DNA of 64,000 bases, taken from JAFNAG01 sp963824985. GTDB lineage: Bacteria; Acidobacteriota; UBA6911. Below the pieces are notes generated by a model. The model did no database searches and was not told the origin of the DNA. It saw only the letters and a program-made list of their open reading frames with translations. Where the stretch lies: the NCBI GenBank assembly GCA_963824985.1, contig CAWGRQ010000028.1, positions 1 through 64,000 on the forward strand, written 5' to 3'. A program made the position numbers and the translations under genes. Positions 47,255 to 56,784 of this stretch are shown piece after piece (within the stretch, counting starts at the first letter, position 1; every line of letters begins with the position of its first letter).

Positions 47255-49474
47255 ATGAGGGCGGATATGAGTGGCGCCATTGGATCGAGCAGGTCTTCCC
47301 GGGTTCACCCGCAGCATCCGGCATACCTCCCGTACATGTACTTCATCATCTGCCTGGGATTTTTCTCCATTGCCCAGGCGTTGTACCGCATGCCGGGTAT
47401 GGGGATGGGGTATCAGTGGCTTATCCTGGCTGCCTTGACCATTTTCAGCAGTTTCTGCACGGTCAAGATCCCGTCTACCAATTCAAAGATCTCCATCGGT
47501 GACGTTTTCTTCTTCACAAATGTCATTCTGTACGGCATTCCAGCGGGTGTCATCACCGCCGCTCTGGACGCTTTGGCAAGCTCGCTGCGCGCCGGCAATC
47601 GATCCCGACGCCTGCAGTATTCGCTATTCAATGTTGCCGCTATGGCCGTTTCCGCCCAGCTCAGCGGGATGACCTTCTTCTATCTGCTGGAGCGGGGGCC
47701 TCTCCGGCGCGCGCCGGCACCGTCCGTATTGGAAATGCTGGTGCCGTTGGCCGCACTTGCCTTTGCTCATTATCTCTGGAACTCGGCGAGTGTTGCCGTC
47801 ATTGTTGCCCTCGAGAGACGCAGAAGCGTTTTTTCCATCTGGAAGGACAGCTTTCTCTGGACCTCGATTACCTATTTTGCCGGGGCGGCGGCGGCCGGAA
47901 TTATCGCCCTGGCGATTGGCAGCATTGCTCCGCAGTTGCTGGCGGTGGCGGTGCCCATTCTCCTGGCCATCTATTTTACTTACAAGACCTATCTGGATAA
48001 GGTCCAACAGGTCAGTTCGCTGGCGTATTACGACAGCCTGACTATGCTTCCGAACCGGATTCTATTCACAGAGCACCTCAACCAGGCGCTCACTCTGTCC
48101 CAAAGCTGCAACAAGATGATGGCGGTCATGTTTCTCGATCTTGACAATTTCAAACGCATCAACGACAGCTATGGCCACGGCGTCGGCGATGCGCTGCTGA
48201 GAAGTGTTGCCGCCCGCCTGACGGCTACGCTCCGGATCCATGACCGGGATGATCTGTATCAAACCGGCGAGAAGGATGCGGTGATCGGGCGTTTTGGCGG
48301 AGACGAGTTTACACTGCTGGTGACAGGAATCGACGATCCCCAAGAGGTCACCCATGTCGCCCAACGCCTGCTCCAGACATTCTCCAGCCCGTTTGCGGTG
48401 GATGGCAAAGAGGTGATGGCCGGCGCCAGCATCGGCATCAGCATCTATCCGCTGGATGGGGCTTCCGCCGATACCCTGCTGAAAAACGCCGATGCTGCGA
48501 TGTTCCACGCCAAGGACCTTGGCCGCCTCGGTTTTCAATTTTATTCGCAGTCCATGAATGAGTTGTCCGCTCGAAAACTGGAATTGGCAAATGACCTCCG
48601 GAAGGCGGTCGATCGCGGCGAGTTCCGGCTCTTTTACCAGCCGAAGGTTGACGTCAAGACCCGGAGTCTCATCGGTGCCGAAGCCCTGGTCCGCTGGCAG
48701 CACCCGACCAAAGGTCTGCTCGGACCCGCCGAGTTTATCCCGCTTGCGGAAGAGACCGGTCTTATCCGGCCATTGGGAGAATGGGTGCTCCTTACCGCCT
48801 GCCAGCATGTGTCGTCGTGGCTGCAATCCGGATTGGCTGCGGTTCCAGTGGCGGTCAACCTATCAACTGTACAATTCCGGCAGCAGAACCTGCTCGAAAT
48901 CATATCGCGGATCCTGTGCGAGACATCCCTGGAGCCGCGCTATCTGGAACTGGAAATCACCGAGAGCATGATCATGCAGGACCAGGAGGTTGTGGCTGCC
49001 ACCCTGCGTTCTCTCCGGGAATTCGGACTTCGGATCTCGATTGACGATTTCGGCACCGGCTATTCCTCCTTGAGCCGGTTGAAACGGTTTACTCTCGATG
49101 CGCTGAAGGTGGATCGATCCTTCGTCCTGGAGCTGGCGGACAATCCGGATGACAAGGCCATCACCAGAGCGATCGTCGCCATGGCGCACAGCCTGGAACT
49201 GAAAGTGATCGCCGAGGGGGTGGAAACCGAGCAGCAGTTCAATTTCCTGAAATCTTTGGGATGCGACGAAATCCAGGGTTATCTGTTTGGCCGGCCCATG
49301 CCCGTTGAGGAATTCTGTCGCCTCCTGGATGTGCCGGGCCTGCCGGCTATCTCCGCTGCTCAGCCCGCCGACTTGCGGTTCACGGGAACCGTGAATTCCC
49401 CTCGCCCGGGCATTAGTTCCACACGCCCCAACCTGCGCCTGGTTCTGCCGCCGCGCCCGACGTCGAGTTCCTGA
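47255..49474 (+). CDS. Membrane-anchored GGDEF-EAL cyclic-di-GMP enzyme
   Basis: 739 residues from ATG 47255 (a GTG two codons earlier is equally possible). Residues 1-250 are a MASE-like membrane sensor. The GGDEF domain (about 265-440) has an intact GRFGGDEFTLL active site. The EAL domain (about 455-700) has GAEALVRWQHP, ELEITESM, IDDFGTGYSSLSRLKRF and EGVETEQQ, with the metal and catalytic residues present. Both synthesis and hydrolysis of c-di-GMP are possible; which dominates cannot be told. The Pro/Arg/Ser-rich tail (700-739) looks disordered. Confidence 0.93.
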   Translation: MRADMSGAIGSSRSSRVHPQHPAYLPYMYFIICLGFFSIAQALYRMPGMGMGYQWLILAALTIFSSFCTVKIPSTNSKISIGDVFFFTNVILYGIPAGVITAALDALASSLRAGNRSRRLQYSLFNVAAMAVSAQLSGMTFFYLLERGPLRRAPAPSVLEMLVPLAALAFAHYLWNSASVAVIVALERRRSVFSIWKDSFLWTSITYFAGAAAAGIIALAIGSIAPQLLAVAVPILLAIYFTYKTYLDKVQQVSSLAYYDSLTMLPNRILFTEHLNQALTLSQSCNKMMAVMFLDLDNFKRINDSYGHGVGDALLRSVAARLTATLRIHDRDDLYQTGEKDAVIGRFGGDEFTLLVTGIDDPQEVTHVAQRLLQTFSSPFAVDGKEVMAGASIGISIYPLDGASADTLLKNADAAMFHAKDLGRLGFQFYSQSMNELSARKLELANDLRKAVDRGEFRLFYQPKVDVKTRSLIGAEALVRWQHPTKGLLGPAEFIPLAEETGLIRPLGEWVLLTACQHVSSWLQSGLAAVPVAVNLSTVQFRQQNLLEIISRILCETSLEPRYLELEITESMIMQDQEVVAATLRSLREFGLRISIDDFGTGYSSLSRLKRFTLDALKVDRSFVLELADNPDDKAITRAIVAMAHSLELKVIAEGVETEQQFNFLKSLGCDEIQGYLFGRPMPVEEFCRLLDVPGLPAISAAQPADLRFTGTVNSPRPGISSTRPNLRLVLPPRPTSSS

Positions 49475-49507
49475 AGACTCACGGATATTCCAGCCTGGCC
49501 CTGGCCG

Positions 49508-51196
49508 CTATTTGACTTCTTTGAAATATTTGAAGATCGGATATACGACCGGATGCTGGTCGACACCGAGCGAGCGCAGTGTCTGGTCGAATACCCCCCA
49601 GCCGACAAATCCATCCATCGACTGGGGTTCAAGGTAATAAAAGGCTGCATTCGCCATAGGTTGCGCCATATCCAGATGGAAAGTTCCTGCCGGAAATTCC
49701 CTGGTGGAGGGACCGTAAAAGCCCCCTTCAAGCGTGGTCATGCCGGCCCGCGTTCTCACCAGGGTGTCGACGACAAACTCCTCGCCGGCCACCTTCATCG
49801 GCTTGGCCAGTGCCTGGACCCGAATGTTGTGCGCGCGCAGCCGCGTGATGATTTCCTGAAATTCGGCCGGGATCAGGTAGCCGCGCGGCACGACGGCATC
49901 CCTGGTGCCCACGGGCTTGGTCAGGTGTTCGACATCGTGAATAACCTCGGGAGGACCACTGGCCGATCCGGGCGCGGTGCCCCGCACACTGGTGCCGGGC
50001 AGGAAAGCGGTGTCATTAGTCCGGTAAGCGAGAATATCGACCTTGCCCCATGATTCGTATTTGCCGGCGACCCAGTTCCGGAGAGCCCCCGACTCCGCCT
50101 GGGCTTGGATCTTGGCAACGGTGTCCTCGTCGGCGTCCTTGCATACTTTCTGCATCTCTTTTGCATGGGCGTTGGTGTATTCGAGCAGAGAGAGAACGTA
50201 GGCATACTGGGCGTAGATGCGGCGTTCGAAGGTCGGGTGTCCGGGCGTCTCAGTGATGATCGACATCCGGTTGCGCAGGCCGTAGTCGCCGACGACGAAC
50301 TTTGCCTCGGTGCTCCAGATGGCGTTGTCGTGACTCCAGACCGTGGGCGGCCAGTTGCGTTCATCCGAAAGGCAGTGGGTGAAGGTCTCGAGGCCGAAAT
50401 CGCGCCGGACCGAATCGCGCACCGCGGGAAACAGCGCATCCCAGAGGTAGGCTCGCGGCGCCGGGTGTGCGGCCGGCACCGTGGAACTGGCATACGTGTT
50501 TGCGTACCCGTGCTTTACGCGCCCCATCAGGTGCAGATCGACGAAGAGGATCGGGTCCCACCGGTTCAGGACGTTTTGATACAGCCCGTTCATCTCGATG
50601 GTCTCCAGCTTGACGGAGTCGCGATTGAGATCGAGCCCGGCGGCGTTCGACCGCTGGCCGGCGATGTGCGGCGTGCCGTCCTGGAGCGTAAACGTGTCGG
50701 TACCGTCGACGTTGAAAATTGGCAGAAAGATCACGATCTGGTTGTCGAGCAGCTGTTTTCGGGAGCCGAACAGGATTTCGCGCATGACCATCAGGAGTGC
50801 TTCCGTTCCTTCCGGTTCCGCGGGGTGGATGTTCCCCTGGAGATAGATCACCGGCTTGCCCGATCTGACCGCTTCCTGCGGTGAAGTCACCCGCGGATTG
50901 GCGAGCACGATGGCTGGGGCTACCTTGCGGAGCGCGCTGGTAAACGCCGTGAACACGAAGAGGTTTTCGCTGTTCCATTTCAAAGTATCGACGAATTCCA
51001 TGAGATCGAGCGTCGAGGTGGTGCGCGCGTAGTTCGTTGTTTCGGGGACGGTAAGGTACTTCTCTGCATATTTCCCATTCCAGCCCTTCGGTACTTCATC
51101 GGCCCAGTAGATTTTCTGCTGCTGCGCTCCGACGGTAACGGACAGCAATCCGACAAGGATGATTACGGGCACAAGAATCCTGATTTTGGGCTTCAT
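49508..51196 (-). CDS. Secreted M14-family metallocarboxypeptidase
   Basis: 562 residues from ATG 51196 (AAGGAG upstream). Signal peptide LVPVIILVGLLSVTVGAQ. Zinc ligands: His and Glu in GNIHPAEPEGTEAL (HxxE) and a later His in FVDLHLMGRVKHG. The catalytic Glu is probably in MSIITETPGHP. LDLNRDSVKLE contributes the Asn-Arg substrate clamp. A 200-residue C-terminal domain (from about 360) is not typical of carboxypeptidase A and matches larger acidobacterial/Bacteroidetes homologues. It likely trims peptides in the periplasm or outside the cell, upstream of the Oar-like receptor gene's terminator. Confidence 0.9.
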   Translation of the reverse strand: MKPKIRILVPVIILVGLLSVTVGAQQQKIYWADEVPKGWNGKYAEKYLTVPETTNYARTTSTLDLMEFVDTLKWNSENLFVFTAFTSALRKVAPAIVLANPRVTSPQEAVRSGKPVIYLQGNIHPAEPEGTEALLMVMREILFGSRKQLLDNQIVIFLPIFNVDGTDTFTLQDGTPHIAGQRSNAAGLDLNRDSVKLETIEMNGLYQNVLNRWDPILFVDLHLMGRVKHGYANTYASSTVPAAHPAPRAYLWDALFPAVRDSVRRDFGLETFTHCLSDERNWPPTVWSHDNAIWSTEAKFVVGDYGLRNRMSIITETPGHPTFERRIYAQYAYVLSLLEYTNAHAKEMQKVCKDADEDTVAKIQAQAESGALRNWVAGKYESWGKVDILAYRTNDTAFLPGTSVRGTAPGSASGPPEVIHDVEHLTKPVGTRDAVVPRGYLIPAEFQEIITRLRAHNIRVQALAKPMKVAGEEFVVDTLVRTRAGMTTLEGGFYGPSTREFPAGTFHLDMAQPMANAAFYYLEPQSMDGFVGWGVFDQTLRSLGVDQHPVVYPIFKYFKEVK

Positions 51197-51502
51197 GAGA
51201 ACTCCTTTGGGTGTCGAGATCACCGGTGCCTGCTGATGACCGATGCGGTCTTCCAGGTGGCTGCCTGCCATATGCGGCCTGGAAGGCGGAACCCCGGAGA
51301 CCGGAATCCTCTTATATCCCGATGCGAATCGCGGAACAAGCGAATTTCCAACCCGCAGGCAGGGATGATGAAGGGGCTGCCACCCGAGGGGAGGTATGGA
51401 GAGGTTCAGGTTGTGACGGCCGGAGGGGAGGGATGGAATGGATCCCGGAATGAGGCCCGAGGGTCGGGCAGTGCCTCTGGGGAATGTGCTGATCTCAGGG
51501 CG

Positions 51503-51530
51503 GCGGCAGCGGGATGATTCCCGCTGCCGC
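51503..51530. terminator. Strong 12-bp hairpin downstream of the Oar-like receptor gene
   Basis: GCGGCAGCGGGA (51503-51514), loop TGAT, TCCCGCTGCCGC (51519-51530), perfect. It is followed on the plus strand by TATCCGTTTTTC. The receptor gene ends 25 bp away reading leftward, so on that strand the hairpin lacks a U-tract; it may still stop transcription or protect the 3-prime end. Confidence 0.6.
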
Positions 51531-51554
51531 TATCCGTTTTTCAATCGAAGCGAC

Positions 51555-54500
51555 CTAGAACTGGAAACGCAGCGCCAGCTGCACCTGGCGTTCGCGATAC
51601 AGAGTGCCTCCCGCCTCGGTGGTGGTCTGGAAGCTGCTGTTGTAGTTCAGCGTTGTTCCGCTCAAGGTGTAAAACGTCGTGTTGAGCCCGGTGATCTGGG
51701 TTCGGTTGAAAAGATTGAATGCCTCAACGAAGAACTCGACACTTGCCTTCTCGCGGATGTGGAAACGCCGCGAGATGCGCATATCCATATTCCAGACATT
51801 GGGGCCGGTGAACTCGTTCCGTCCGATCAGCGGGAAACGGTTGCCGCCGCCCGACCGGTTGAGACTTCCGGCGCCGGTTCCCGTGCCTACGGTCGAGTTG
51901 CCGCTGAAACTGCCCGATACGTTTCCGTCATAAGGCATCCCGGACCAGATCTGGAGGATCGGTGCCAGGGTCCAGCCGTCCAGCAGAATCCGCACCGCCG
52001 TGCCGCCGTTCTGGAAGCGCGGGGCATACACGGCGTTGACCACGAACTTGTGGCGCCGGTCAAAATTCGACCTCCCCTTCTCGGCATTATAATCGAATAC
52101 ATTCTGAGGGATGTTGTTGGAGGTGAAGGTGGTGGATGTCTGGTTGAAATCCTCGGCCTTGGACAACGTATAGTTGGCCTGGAATTGAAGCCCGCTGGCG
52201 AAGCGGCGGCTGACCTGAATGACCATGCCCTGATACGTCGAATTGACGACGCTGGCAATCTCGGTCAACTGCGCGTAACTGGTGTTTGGCCGGGTAGTGG
52301 CGAACACCGGGATGGTAAACGTCTCACCATCGTACGGACCGCCCGCGACCGTGAAGGCCTGACTCAACACCGGGTAGGACAGGTTGCGATCGATGAAGGT
52401 CGGGAGCCTCCGTCCGAGACTCAACAGGTATGACACGGACAATGTCATATCCCGCATGAGCTCGCGCTCGAAACTGAGATCCGCCTGGTGGATCAACGGA
52501 TTCTTAAAGTTGTCGGAGAAAAACTGGATGCCCGCAGTGCCTGCGGTTGCCGACGTCATCACATTGGGGAAGATGGGGGCGGCGGAGGCGGTCGGCGAAA
52601 GGCTCACCTGGAACTGTCCGCCACTGGCGCCAGTGTTGACCAGGGCATTGTAAATGGTGGAGTTGATGACCCGGCCGTAATAGACGCCGTAGCCGCCGCG
52701 CAATGAGGTTTTGCCGTTGCCCGTCAGGTCAACGGAGAATCCGAGGCGAGGCCCGAAGTTGGATTTGTTCCTCGGCAGTTGGGATGTGGCCTGGGCCAGC
52801 GTCAGATTCGTGTTGGGAATGGCCGCCGTCGAGGTATTGGGAATCTGGGCCTCCGGCATGGCCTCATATTCATACCGCATCCCCAGGTTGAGCATGATTC
52901 TCGGACGGAATCTCCAGTCGAACTGGGCGTAGAGATTATAGTCGGTGGTGCTCAACTCGGCACCCGGCACCCCGAAACCCTGCTGGAAGTTGCTCGTATA
53001 GCATTTTCCGCGGAAGCGGGAAGTGTTGGCGACGCAATTGACGGTGGACGGCAGGCCGACTTTCCAGTTGGTGTAGTCGATGATGAAGTCGTTGATGTTG
53101 CTGTAAGAATAGGCGCCGCTTTCATACCGCAGGTTGCTCAGCGTGTCGGTGACCCGATTGATGTCGAATCCGAACTTGAGCACATTGCCGCCCAGGCTCC
53201 AATTGACGTTGTCGGTGAACTGATAGCGCATTTCTTTGGGGTAGGCCGGCCGCTCCAAAAAGGTCGGCTTGCCGAACTCGAGCCCGTTGGTCAGGAAAAC
53301 GTCGGGCGAGCTGCCATTTATGCCGGTCGTGGGTTCACCGGGGGCCGGCGGCTGGCTGATTTGGTATTCGAAATCGCGTGCAATCTGCACGCGGAATTCG
53401 TTCACCAGTTTGGGCGTAATCGTCGACAGCAGGCGCGCGGTGCCCCAGTCGATCTTGACAAAATCGTCGCCGAAACTCGCCTTGCCGCGTGTGTTGGTCG
53501 CCTGGGTCTGAATGCCCGCCGGCGATTCCCAGCGCAAACGATTATAATTGATCGAAAAGGAGTGGCTGGCGGTGATCTGCCAGTCGATCTTGGGCAGGAT
53601 GAGCCGCTGATCGCCGCGGCGGGGTACCGTTCCGGCCAGGGAATTCAGGAATGACAGGGCGTCGTTGATCTGCGTGTCCGTCAGGCCGCGGGAGGTTGCC
53701 TGCAACGCAGATCTGGTGACGGTATTCAGATAGTCTGGATTCGAGAAAATGCCCAGGCCCGGGAAATTCCTTTTTTGCTGGTCGTAGCTGAAGAAGAAGA
53801 AGAGCTTGTTTTTTACGATCGGTCCGCCCAGCGTGCCGCCGAACTGATGGCGCACATCCTCAGGCTTGATCCCCTCGCGGGTCGACACGCCGTTGACCAG
53901 CTTGGTCTGGAAGGCGAGCGGGTTGCGGGCGCCCCAGCTGTTGTTGCGCTGGTAATAGAAGAAGTCGCCGTGCAGTTCGTTGGTTCCGCTCTTGGTCACT
54001 GCATTCGTCACACCGCCGGCCGCGCGGCCGTATTCGGCGGAGTAGTTCGAGGTGTTGACCTGGAATTCGCGGATGGCCGACTGGCTGATGGAATAGCTGA
54101 TCCGGGTGCGGCCGCGCTCCTCGGCGAAGAAGGCCTGGTTGTTGTCGCCGCCGTCGACGGTATTGTTGTTGAGCAATCCGGAAATACCCCGGAAACTGAT
54201 CAGACCGAAGCTGCCGTCCGGCACCGAGCCCGGCGCCAGGATGGCAAAGTTCGACCAGCGACGCCCGTTGATCGGCAATTCGTTGATGGCAATCTGATTG
54301 ATGTTCGAGGCGAAGTCGGGGGTTTCGGTGTTGACGGTCGATGAAACACCGCTTACCTCAACCACCGAGGTCGCGCCGGCCACCTTCAGGGCCGCATCAA
54401 TCGTGGTGATGCGGCCGACCTCGACCGTCAGCGGTTCCTGTTTGTATTCCGAGAAACCAGCGGCCTTGACGGCCAGAGAATACAGGCCCGGCTGGAGATT

Positions 54501-54716
54501 GGTGAACCGGAAGCGACCGTCCGTGCCGGTCGTCGCGGTCTCCTCTTTGTTGGTTCCCAGGCTCAGCAGGGTGACCGAAGCGTTTGGCACCAGAGCGTTG
54601 CTGGGGTCCTTAACGCTTCCAGCGACCGCGCCGGTCACTGCAGATTGCCCGAAGGCGAAAGCGCCGATCACAACGATCAACAGCGTTGCAACCGCCAGTC
54701 GATTAAACCCGATCAT
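51555..54716 (-). CDS. TonB-dependent receptor, Oar-like
   Basis: 1,053 residues from ATG 54716 (AGGAG). Signal peptide LLIVVIGAFAFGQ, carboxypeptidase-regulatory domain (VAGSVKDPSNALVPNASVTL, GRFRFTNLQPGLYSLAVKAA), plug (INELPINGRRWSNFAILAPG, NNTVDGGDNNQAFFAEERGR, YSAEYGRAAGGVTNAVTKSG) and a barrel ending LYRERQVQLALRFQF. It belongs to the same architecture as the receptor at 19376 but is a single-gene unit with no transporter. It probably imports large or oligomeric nutrients; ligand unknown. Confidence 0.93.
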   Translation of the reverse strand: MIGFNRLAVATLLIVVIGAFAFGQSAVTGAVAGSVKDPSNALVPNASVTLLSLGTNKEETATTGTDGRFRFTNLQPGLYSLAVKAAGFSEYKQEPLTVEVGRITTIDAALKVAGATSVVEVSGVSSTVNTETPDFASNINQIAINELPINGRRWSNFAILAPGSVPDGSFGLISFRGISGLLNNNTVDGGDNNQAFFAEERGRTRISYSISQSAIREFQVNTSNYSAEYGRAAGGVTNAVTKSGTNELHGDFFYYQRNNSWGARNPLAFQTKLVNGVSTREGIKPEDVRHQFGGTLGGPIVKNKLFFFFSYDQQKRNFPGLGIFSNPDYLNTVTRSALQATSRGLTDTQINDALSFLNSLAGTVPRRGDQRLILPKIDWQITASHSFSINYNRLRWESPAGIQTQATNTRGKASFGDDFVKIDWGTARLLSTITPKLVNEFRVQIARDFEYQISQPPAPGEPTTGINGSSPDVFLTNGLEFGKPTFLERPAYPKEMRYQFTDNVNWSLGGNVLKFGFDINRVTDTLSNLRYESGAYSYSNINDFIIDYTNWKVGLPSTVNCVANTSRFRGKCYTSNFQQGFGVPGAELSTTDYNLYAQFDWRFRPRIMLNLGMRYEYEAMPEAQIPNTSTAAIPNTNLTLAQATSQLPRNKSNFGPRLGFSVDLTGNGKTSLRGGYGVYYGRVINSTIYNALVNTGASGGQFQVSLSPTASAAPIFPNVMTSATAGTAGIQFFSDNFKNPLIHQADLSFERELMRDMTLSVSYLLSLGRRLPTFIDRNLSYPVLSQAFTVAGGPYDGETFTIPVFATTRPNTSYAQLTEIASVVNSTYQGMVIQVSRRFASGLQFQANYTLSKAEDFNQTSTTFTSNNIPQNVFDYNAEKGRSNFDRRHKFVVNAVYAPRFQNGGTAVRILLDGWTLAPILQIWSGMPYDGNVSGSFSGNSTVGTGTGAGSLNRSGGGNRFPLIGRNEFTGPNVWNMDMRISRRFHIREKASVEFFVEAFNLFNRTQITGLNTTFYTLSGTTLNYNSSFQTTTEAGGTLYRERQVQLALRFQF

Positions 54717-55113
54717 ATGAGTCTCCTGATATTTTGTTTGGTACTCCGATTTCAATCAATAGAGAAGAAGCTATCTGATGGCTAACATGATAACCGCTTT
54801 TACGTCAACAATAACAATAAAGGCGACCTCATTTGTAGATCCAGCATGGTTCGCAGAAGGCCGAAGATTAACTCAAGACATAATAAGGGTCAATCAGCGG
54901 CGATGAAATAAAAATAAAGATATTCCTTGCTTTTTGACCGGCACTGCCGCTGATTCAGGAAGAAACGGATGCGCCCGAGAGCTCGTGCATTTCCAGCTTG
55001 CCCCATCATGCAAACCCGCGATACAAATACCCTTCACTGGCGGCGAACCGAGACCGGGCATTCAAGGAATCTGGAGTCCCGACCACGCACCGTTTGTCAG
55101 CGGAGGGCGAATC
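54717..55113. other. Divergent AT-rich intergenic region between the receptor and tdk
   Basis: 54770-54935 is markedly AT-rich for this window (AACAATAACAATAAAGG, GAAATAAAAATAAAGATATT) and probably holds divergent promoters. No gene. An open frame in phase with tdk goes back to 54934 without a start that fits the family. Confidence 0.45.
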
Positions 55114-55701
55114 ATGAATTTTGCAAAAGGGAATCTGGGTTGGATCGAAGTGGTCTGCGGGCCCATGTTCAGCGGGAAAAGCGAGGAACTGATCCGAAGG
55201 CTGCGCCGCGCCGAGATCGCGCGCCAGCGGGTGCAGATCTTCAAGCCGGCGATTGATCAACGATACATGAACGACCACATCGTATCTCACAGCGAGCTGA
55301 AGATCCGTTCGACGCCGGTGAAGAACGCCGCGGAACTCGAAGCCGTGCTCGACCTGCGCACCGAAGTGATCGGCATTGATGAAGGCCAGTTCCTGGGCAA
55401 CGAACTCGTCGACCTGGTCGTGCGGCTTGCGGATATGGGAAAGCGCATCATTATCGCGGGCCTGGACACGGATTACCTCGGACGCCCGTTTCATCCAATG
55501 CCGGAGCTGCTGGCGGTTGCCGACGAGATCACCAAGACGCTGGCCATCTGCATGCAGTGCGGCAATCCCGCCAAACACACCCAGCGCCTGGTTGCCAGCG
55601 ATGAGCTGATCGTGGTCGGTGCGGGTGGCATGTATGAAGCGCGTTGCCGCCGCTGTTTCGAGCCAAACCTGTCCAAGCTGGCACCTCCGAACCCATCCTG
55701 A
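55114..55701 (+). CDS. tdk: Thymidine kinase (type II, zinc-containing)
   Basis: 195 residues from ATG 55114, after GGAGG. P-loop GPMFSGKSEELIRRLRRAEI, the lasso/active-site region EGQFLGNELVDLV with catalytic Glu from IDEGQF, dTTP-site IIAGLDTDYLGRPF, and zinc ligands MQCGNPAKHTQR then ARCRRCFEPN. It phosphorylates thymidine (salvage). It faces the udk-cdd operon convergently and completes the nucleoside cluster. Confidence 0.95.
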   Translation: MNFAKGNLGWIEVVCGPMFSGKSEELIRRLRRAEIARQRVQIFKPAIDQRYMNDHIVSHSELKIRSTPVKNAAELEAVLDLRTEVIGIDEGQFLGNELVDLVVRLADMGKRIIIAGLDTDYLGRPFHPMPELLAVADEITKTLAICMQCGNPAKHTQRLVASDELIVVGAGGMYEARCRRCFEPNLSKLAPPNPS

Positions 55702-56120
55702 CCAGCTTTTTTCATTAACAAGGTATCGCCAGACATCTCCGGACACGGAAGAACACGGAACTGTAATCCATGGGCCTATGGCGCACCCGTGTGCATGAAA
55801 AGGCTGTGTGTCCTTGGTTGGGCAATGTCGGGGTCGCAATCGTTATCGCTATCAGCTTTTTCGGACTGGGAAGGCCGATTGCGATTCCAACCCCGATACC
55901 GACCCCGAAGGTTGTCGCCTTTCCCTCTATTTTCAATGAGGTTCCCGGCGCATCCGTGTTCTTGCCTGCCCCAAATGCTTTCCGCCATGAGCAAATCTTG
56001 GTGCCGGGTACTGTATCCATTCGTTTGCGAAAGCCGTTCATGAAAATTGCGGGCCGGCTTTCCCGGGCAGCCAGAGCAGGAAATCGGCGGACATTCAGAT
56101 GCTCGGCGACGCGTGAAACT
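55702..56120. repeat. Convergent intergenic region with low-complexity inverted repeat
   Basis: No gene. 55829-55910 holds GTCGGGGTCGCAATCG and the inverted GGCCGATTGCGATTCCAACC, then CCGATACCGACCCCGA, a simple TCG/ATC-rich imperfect palindrome of about 80 bp. Sequence after 55920 opens short frames in several phases without family character. Confidence 0.4.
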
Positions 56121-56780
56121 TCAGGGGAGGATTCCGCCTGCTTCTGGCGGCGGCAGGGAAACGCCGTGGCGGATGTGCGCCAGGACAGTATCGACGGAGT
56201 CCTGGATCGGGTTGTCGCCGGCGATGACCAGATCGGCAAAAACTCGAGTCGGGCGGACATGCAATTCCGCCATGGGCTGAACCGTTTCGGCAAACTGGCG
56301 CCGCACGGATTCGGCCGTGCGCCCGCGCTCGAGCACATCCCGCACGATCCGGCGCTGAAGGCAGGATGCATCGGGCAGATCGACAAAGATCCGGGTGCCG
56401 AACAGGGAGCGAACGTCCGGCCAGTGGAGAACAAAGAGACCCTCCACGACCACGAATCTGCCGGGTGAAACCGTTTCCACCCTGCCCGTTCGCGAGTGGG
56501 TGGCGAAGTCGTACACCGGGCGCCCGATGTCTTCCCCCCGACTCAGGGCCTGCAGGTGCCGAACGAACAGGTCGTGATCGAGCGCGCGCGGCTCGTCAAA
56601 ATTGAATCGGGAGCGCTCCTCCAGCGTCAGGCCGGCGAGATCGAAGTAGTAGCAGTCGAGAGCAAGCACGGCGGCAGGCAGTTGTGAGGCCAGATTGCGG
56701 GACAGCTCCGTCTTGCCGGCGCAGGAGGGACCGGCGACGCCAATCAGATAAGGTTCTGATTTGATCTGGATTGAACGCAC
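56121..56780 (-). CDS. udk: Uridine kinase
   Basis: 219 residues. The GTG start at 56780 follows AGAGGAT, four bases after the pnp stop. P-loop GVAGPSCAGKTELSRNLA, LDCYYFDLAGLTLEERSRFN, NFDEPRALDHDLFVRHLQAL, YDFATHSRTG and VVEGLFVLHWPDVRSLF match the uridine kinase/phosphoribulokinase family. It makes UMP/CMP from uridine/cytidine. Last gene of the salvage operon. Confidence 0.92.
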   Translation of the reverse strand: MRSIQIKSEPYLIGVAGPSCAGKTELSRNLASQLPAAVLALDCYYFDLAGLTLEERSRFNFDEPRALDHDLFVRHLQALSRGEDIGRPVYDFATHSRTGRVETVSPGRFVVVEGLFVLHWPDVRSLFGTRIFVDLPDASCLQRRIVRDVLERGRTAESVRRQFAETVQPMAELHVRPTRVFADLVIAGDNPIQDSVDTVLAHIRHGVSLPPPEAGGILP

Positions 56781-56784
56781 CGGG

